Assembly (NCBI RefSeq): GCF_014764445.1
Contig: NZ_CP061721.1
Coordinates: 1,922,001 to 1,986,000, forward strand
Reading direction: 5' to 3'
Length of the DNA: 64,000 nt
Source of the DNA: Pseudarthrobacter sp. BIM B-2242
GTDB taxonomy: Bacteria; Actinomycetota; Actinomycetes; Actinomycetales; Micrococcaceae
Shown: piece by piece, positions 61,493 through 64,000 of the stretch
Layout of the letters: each line of letters starts with the position of its first letter
Position numbering within the stretch: the stretch's first letter is position 1
Notes under the pieces: model-generated
The model's input: the letters and a program-made list of their open reading frames with translations, nothing else
Database searches by the model: none
Told to the model about the DNA's origin: nothing
Made by a program: the position numbers and the translations under genes

Positions 61493-64000
61493 TTACAGCC
61501 GGTTGACGCCGGTCACCCGGACCACGGCCGTGCCGGTTTCGTCCGAGGCTGCCAGATCCACTTCCGCCGAGATGCCCCAGTCATGGTTGCGCGCCGGATC
61601 GTCGAAGATCTGCCGGACCTTCCAGAGCCCGGGCTCTTCGGTGATGATGAGCAGGCCCGGGCCGCGGGCATCCGGTCCGGTGCCGATGTTGTTATGTTCG
61701 TCGAAGTAGTCGTCCAGGACGTCCTCCCAGCGCTCCGCATCCCAGCCCGCGCCGGCGTCGAGCTCCGCCAGGGCCGCCGCATCCTCGTCCGCGAACAGCT
61801 CCACACGCCGGAACATCTCATTGCGGACCATCACGCGGAAGGCGCGGATGTTGGACGTCAGCGACGGCGGCGGGGGAGGGGGAGCGTCGTGCGGCGTGGG
61901 CGCCGCGCCGGAGGTCAGTTCTTCCCATTCGTCCAGGAGGCTGGAGTCGACCTGCCGCACCAGTTCACCGAGCCAGGCGATGAGGTCCTCGAGGTCCTCG
62001 CGCAGCATGTCCTGCGGGACCGTCTGCCGCAATGCCTTGAAGCAGTCCGCCAGATACCGCAGCACGATTCCCTCGGACCGGGCAAGGCCGTAGAACTGCA
62101 CGAACTCGCCGAAGTTCATGGCACGCTCGTACATGTCCCGGACCACAGATTTAGGCGCCAGTTCAAAGTCACCCACCCAGGGTGCGGCCTTGCGGTATAC
62201 CTCGAACGCCTCGCCGAGGAGCTCCGCCAGCGGCTGCGGGTACGTGACTTCGTCCAGCATCGCCATCCGCTGGTCGTACTCGATGCCGTCCGCCTTCATG
62301 GCGGCGACAGCTTCTCCCCGGGCCTTCTTTTGCTGGGCGGAGAGGATCTGCCGCGGCTTTTCGAGGGTCGCCTCGATCACGGACACCACATCCAGGGCAT
62401 ACGACGGCGAATCCGGGTCGAGCAGTTCCAGCGCCGCCAGCGCAAACGGCGAGAGCGGCTGGTTCAGCGCAAAGTTGGCCTGCAGGTGGACGGTGAGCCG
62501 GACGGTCCTGCCGTCGGCGCCCTGTTCCGCCGCGGGAATACGCTCCACCACCTCGGCTGCGAGGAGCTCGCGGTAAATTCCCAAGGCCCGCTTCATGAGC
62601 CGCAGCTGCGATGACCGCGGCTCATGGTTCTCGGTCAGCAGCCGGCGTGCTGCCGCAAACGGGTCGCCGGGGCGCTCCATCAGGTTCATGAGCATCGAGT
62701 GCGTCACGCTGAAACTCGAGTTCAAAGGATCGGGCACGGATTCGACGAGCCGCTTGTAGGTGGGTTCACCCCAGGACACAAAGCCCTCGGGCGGTTTCTT
62801 CCTCACCACTTGGCGGAGCTTCTTCTGGTCATCGCCGAACTTGGCTGTTGCCTTGGCCATGGCCTTCACGTTCTCGATCACGTGCTCCGGTGCCTGGACC
62901 ACAACCGTGCCCGCGGTGTCGTACCCTGCCCGGCCGGCGCGCCCCGCGATCTGGTGGAACTCACGGGAGTTAAGCAGCCGGGTGCGTACGCCGTCGTACT
63001 TGCTCAGAGCGGTGAGCAGGACGGTACGGATGGGCACATTGATGCCCACGCCCAGTGTGTCGGTCCCGCAGATCACCTTGAGCAGGCCGGCCTGGGCAAG
63101 CTGTTCCACCAGCCGCCGGTACTTGGGCAGCATCCCGGCGTGGTGGACCCCAATGCCGTGCCGGACCAGCCTGTTAAGGGTTTTGCCGAACCCGGCGGCA
63201 AACCGGAAATTCGCGATCAGCTCCGCTATTTTGTCTTTTTCTTCCCGCGTGCAGACGTTGATGCTCATCAGGGTCTGCGCGCGGTCAATGGCCTCGATCT
63301 GGCTGAAATGGACCACATAGACCGGTACCTGGCGCGTGGAGAGCAGTTCCTCCAGCGTCTCGTGGACCGGGGTCTCGTGGTAGTAGTAATGCAGCGGAAT
63401 GGGGCGTTCGGCAGAACTGACAGTGGTGGTGGGGCGGCCGGTGAGTTCTGTGATTCCTTCTTCAAAGCGGCTGACGTCGCCCAGCGTGGCGGACATCAGG
63501 AGGAACTGGGCCTGCGGCAGCTCCAGCAGGGGAACCTGCCATGCCCACCCCCGCTGCGGATCGGAGTAGAAATGGAACTCGTCCATGACCACGGAGCCAA
63601 GGTCCGCACCGTCGCCTTCGCGCAGGGCGATGTTCGCAAGGATTTCCGCCGTGCAGCAGATGATGGGTGCGTCCTGGTTGACGCCCGAATCGCCGGTGAT
63701 CATGCCGACATTTTCCGCGCCAAAGATGTCGCACAGGGCGAAGAACTTTTCGGAGACGAGGGCCTTGATGGGGGCCGTGTAGTAGCTGCGCTGGCCCCGC
63801 GCCATGGCCTGGAAATGCGCCGCAATGGCAACCAGCGATTTCCCGGACCCTGTGGGGGTGGCGAGGATGACGTTGGCGCCGGTTGCCAGCTCCATGATGG
63901 CCTCGTCCTGGGCGGCGTACAGCTCCAGGCCCCTGCTTTCGGTCCAGTCAAGGAACAGGGTGTAGAGCGCGTCCGGATCCATGCCGGCGCCGGAGTGGGT
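61493..64000 (-). CDS. SKI2-like DEAD/DEAH helicase with DUF3516, 5' end cut by window
   Basis: At least 829 residues; the frame stays open past 63982 to the window edge, so the true N-terminus lies outside. Motif I is ATPTGSGKS, Ia is TAPIKALVSEKF, II is MDEFHFY, III is MSATLGD, V is GTDTLGVGINVP, and VI is QIAGRAGRAG. The C-terminal ~350 residues are the actinobacterial DUF3516 domain. This family is related to the Ski2/Mtr4 RNA helicases, and a role in RNA turnover is likely but unproven. Confidence 0.9.
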   Translation of the reverse strand, partial: THSGAGMDPDALYTLFLDWTESRGLELYAAQDEAIMELATGANVILATPTGSGKSLVAIAAHFQAMARGQRSYYTAPIKALVSEKFFALCDIFGAENVGMITGDSGVNQDAPIICCTAEILANIALREGDGADLGSVVMDEFHFYSDPQRGWAWQVPLLELPQAQFLLMSATLGDVSRFEEGITELTGRPTTTVSSAERPIPLHYYYHETPVHETLEELLSTRQVPVYVVHFSQIEAIDRAQTLMSINVCTREEKDKIAELIANFRFAAGFGKTLNRLVRHGIGVHHAGMLPKYRRLVEQLAQAGLLKVICGTDTLGVGINVPIRTVLLTALSKYDGVRTRLLNSREFHQIAGRAGRAGYDTAGTVVVQAPEHVIENVKAMAKATAKFGDDQKKLRQVVRKKPPEGFVSWGEPTYKRLVESVPDPLNSSFSVTHSMLMNLMERPGDPFAAARRLLTENHEPRSSQLRLMKRALGIYRELLAAEVVERIPAAEQGADGRTVRLTVHLQANFALNQPLSPFALAALELLDPDSPSYALDVVSVIEATLEKPRQILSAQQKKARGEAVAAMKADGIEYDQRMAMLDEVTYPQPLAELLGEAFEVYRKAAPWVGDFELAPKSVVRDMYERAMNFGEFVQFYGLARSEGIVLRYLADCFKALRQTVPQDMLREDLEDLIAWLGELVRQVDSSLLDEWEELTSGAAPTPHDAPPPPPPSLTSNIRAFRVMVRNEMFRRVELFADEDAAALAELDAGAGWDAERWEDVLDDYFDEHNNIGTGPDARGPGLLIITEEPGLWKVRQIFDDPARNHDWGISAEVDLAASDETGTAVVRVTGVNRL

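Noticed and set aside
1..64000. tRNA genes, CRISPR arrays and insertion sequences
   Set aside because: No cloverleaf with CCA-type ends, no regularly spaced repeats and no transposase frames were seen on either strand.

Overview
The window is about 64 kb of GC-rich chromosome from an actinobacterium. The best fit is an Arthrobacter/Pseudarthrobacter-type Micrococcales member. Pointers are a mycothiol-dependent maleylpyruvate isomerase, a CoaE-GrpB fusion, an actinobacterial EF-G2 paralogue, PolA without a working proofreading motif, an Eis-like acetyltransferase, class F sortase, and many leaderless start codons just after a TANNNT -10 box. I saw no tRNA, rRNA, insertion sequence, phage gene or CRISPR array. 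Genes are tightly packed and no gene-free gap exceeds 300 bases.

Layout. 1-4.3 kb: the 5' part of a bicupin quercetinase-like gene, then a cell-surface module of a DUF4397 protein with a LAATG sorting tail, a class F sortase, an ECF sigma factor and its RskA-like anti-sigma factor. 4.4-7.7 kb: flavin reductase, a serine-hydrolase-fold lipoprotein whose catalytic residues are replaced, a Cof-type HAD phosphatase and an ABM monooxygenase. 7.8-15.1 kb: a five-gene, translationally coupled minus-strand operon (SWIM zinc finger, DUF5691, MoxR AAA+ ATPase, DUF5682, VWA), resembling an expanded YehLMPQ module; this is the least understood system here. 15.3-30.9 kb: GYD protein, stand-alone 5'-3' exonuclease, tandem DUF1540 protein, 2H phosphoesterase, EF-G2 plus MFS, gamma-glutamyltransferase, HrpB helicase, small ORF, alpha/beta hydrolase, DedA, LigD-type polymerase, YciO/Sua5 and an unrecognised protein.

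31-36 kb: an APC permease divergent from a KdpD-like kinase and KdpE-like regulator, then a VOC protein. 36.4-42.8 kb: a complete 3-hydroxybenzoate/gentisate catabolic cluster (6-hydroxylase, gentisate dioxygenase, mycothiol-dependent isomerase, fumarylpyruvate hydrolase, AAHS transporter, IclR regulator). Two identical-arm inverted repeats ATTCTG-N5-CAGAAT mark both of its promoter regions, which reads as one regulon taking 3-hydroxybenzoate to fumarate and pyruvate.

43-64 kb: mostly core functions. These are a Pit phosphate transporter behind a PHO-box-like repeat, DHFR-like reductase, thioesterase, polA, Eis-like acetyltransferase, rpsA, a YigZ/GNAT pair, coaE-grpB, uvrB, a TerC protein behind a yybP-ykoY (manganese) riboswitch, an MFS transporter, an S33 peptidase, a GNAT protein and a SKI2-like helicase cut by the right edge.
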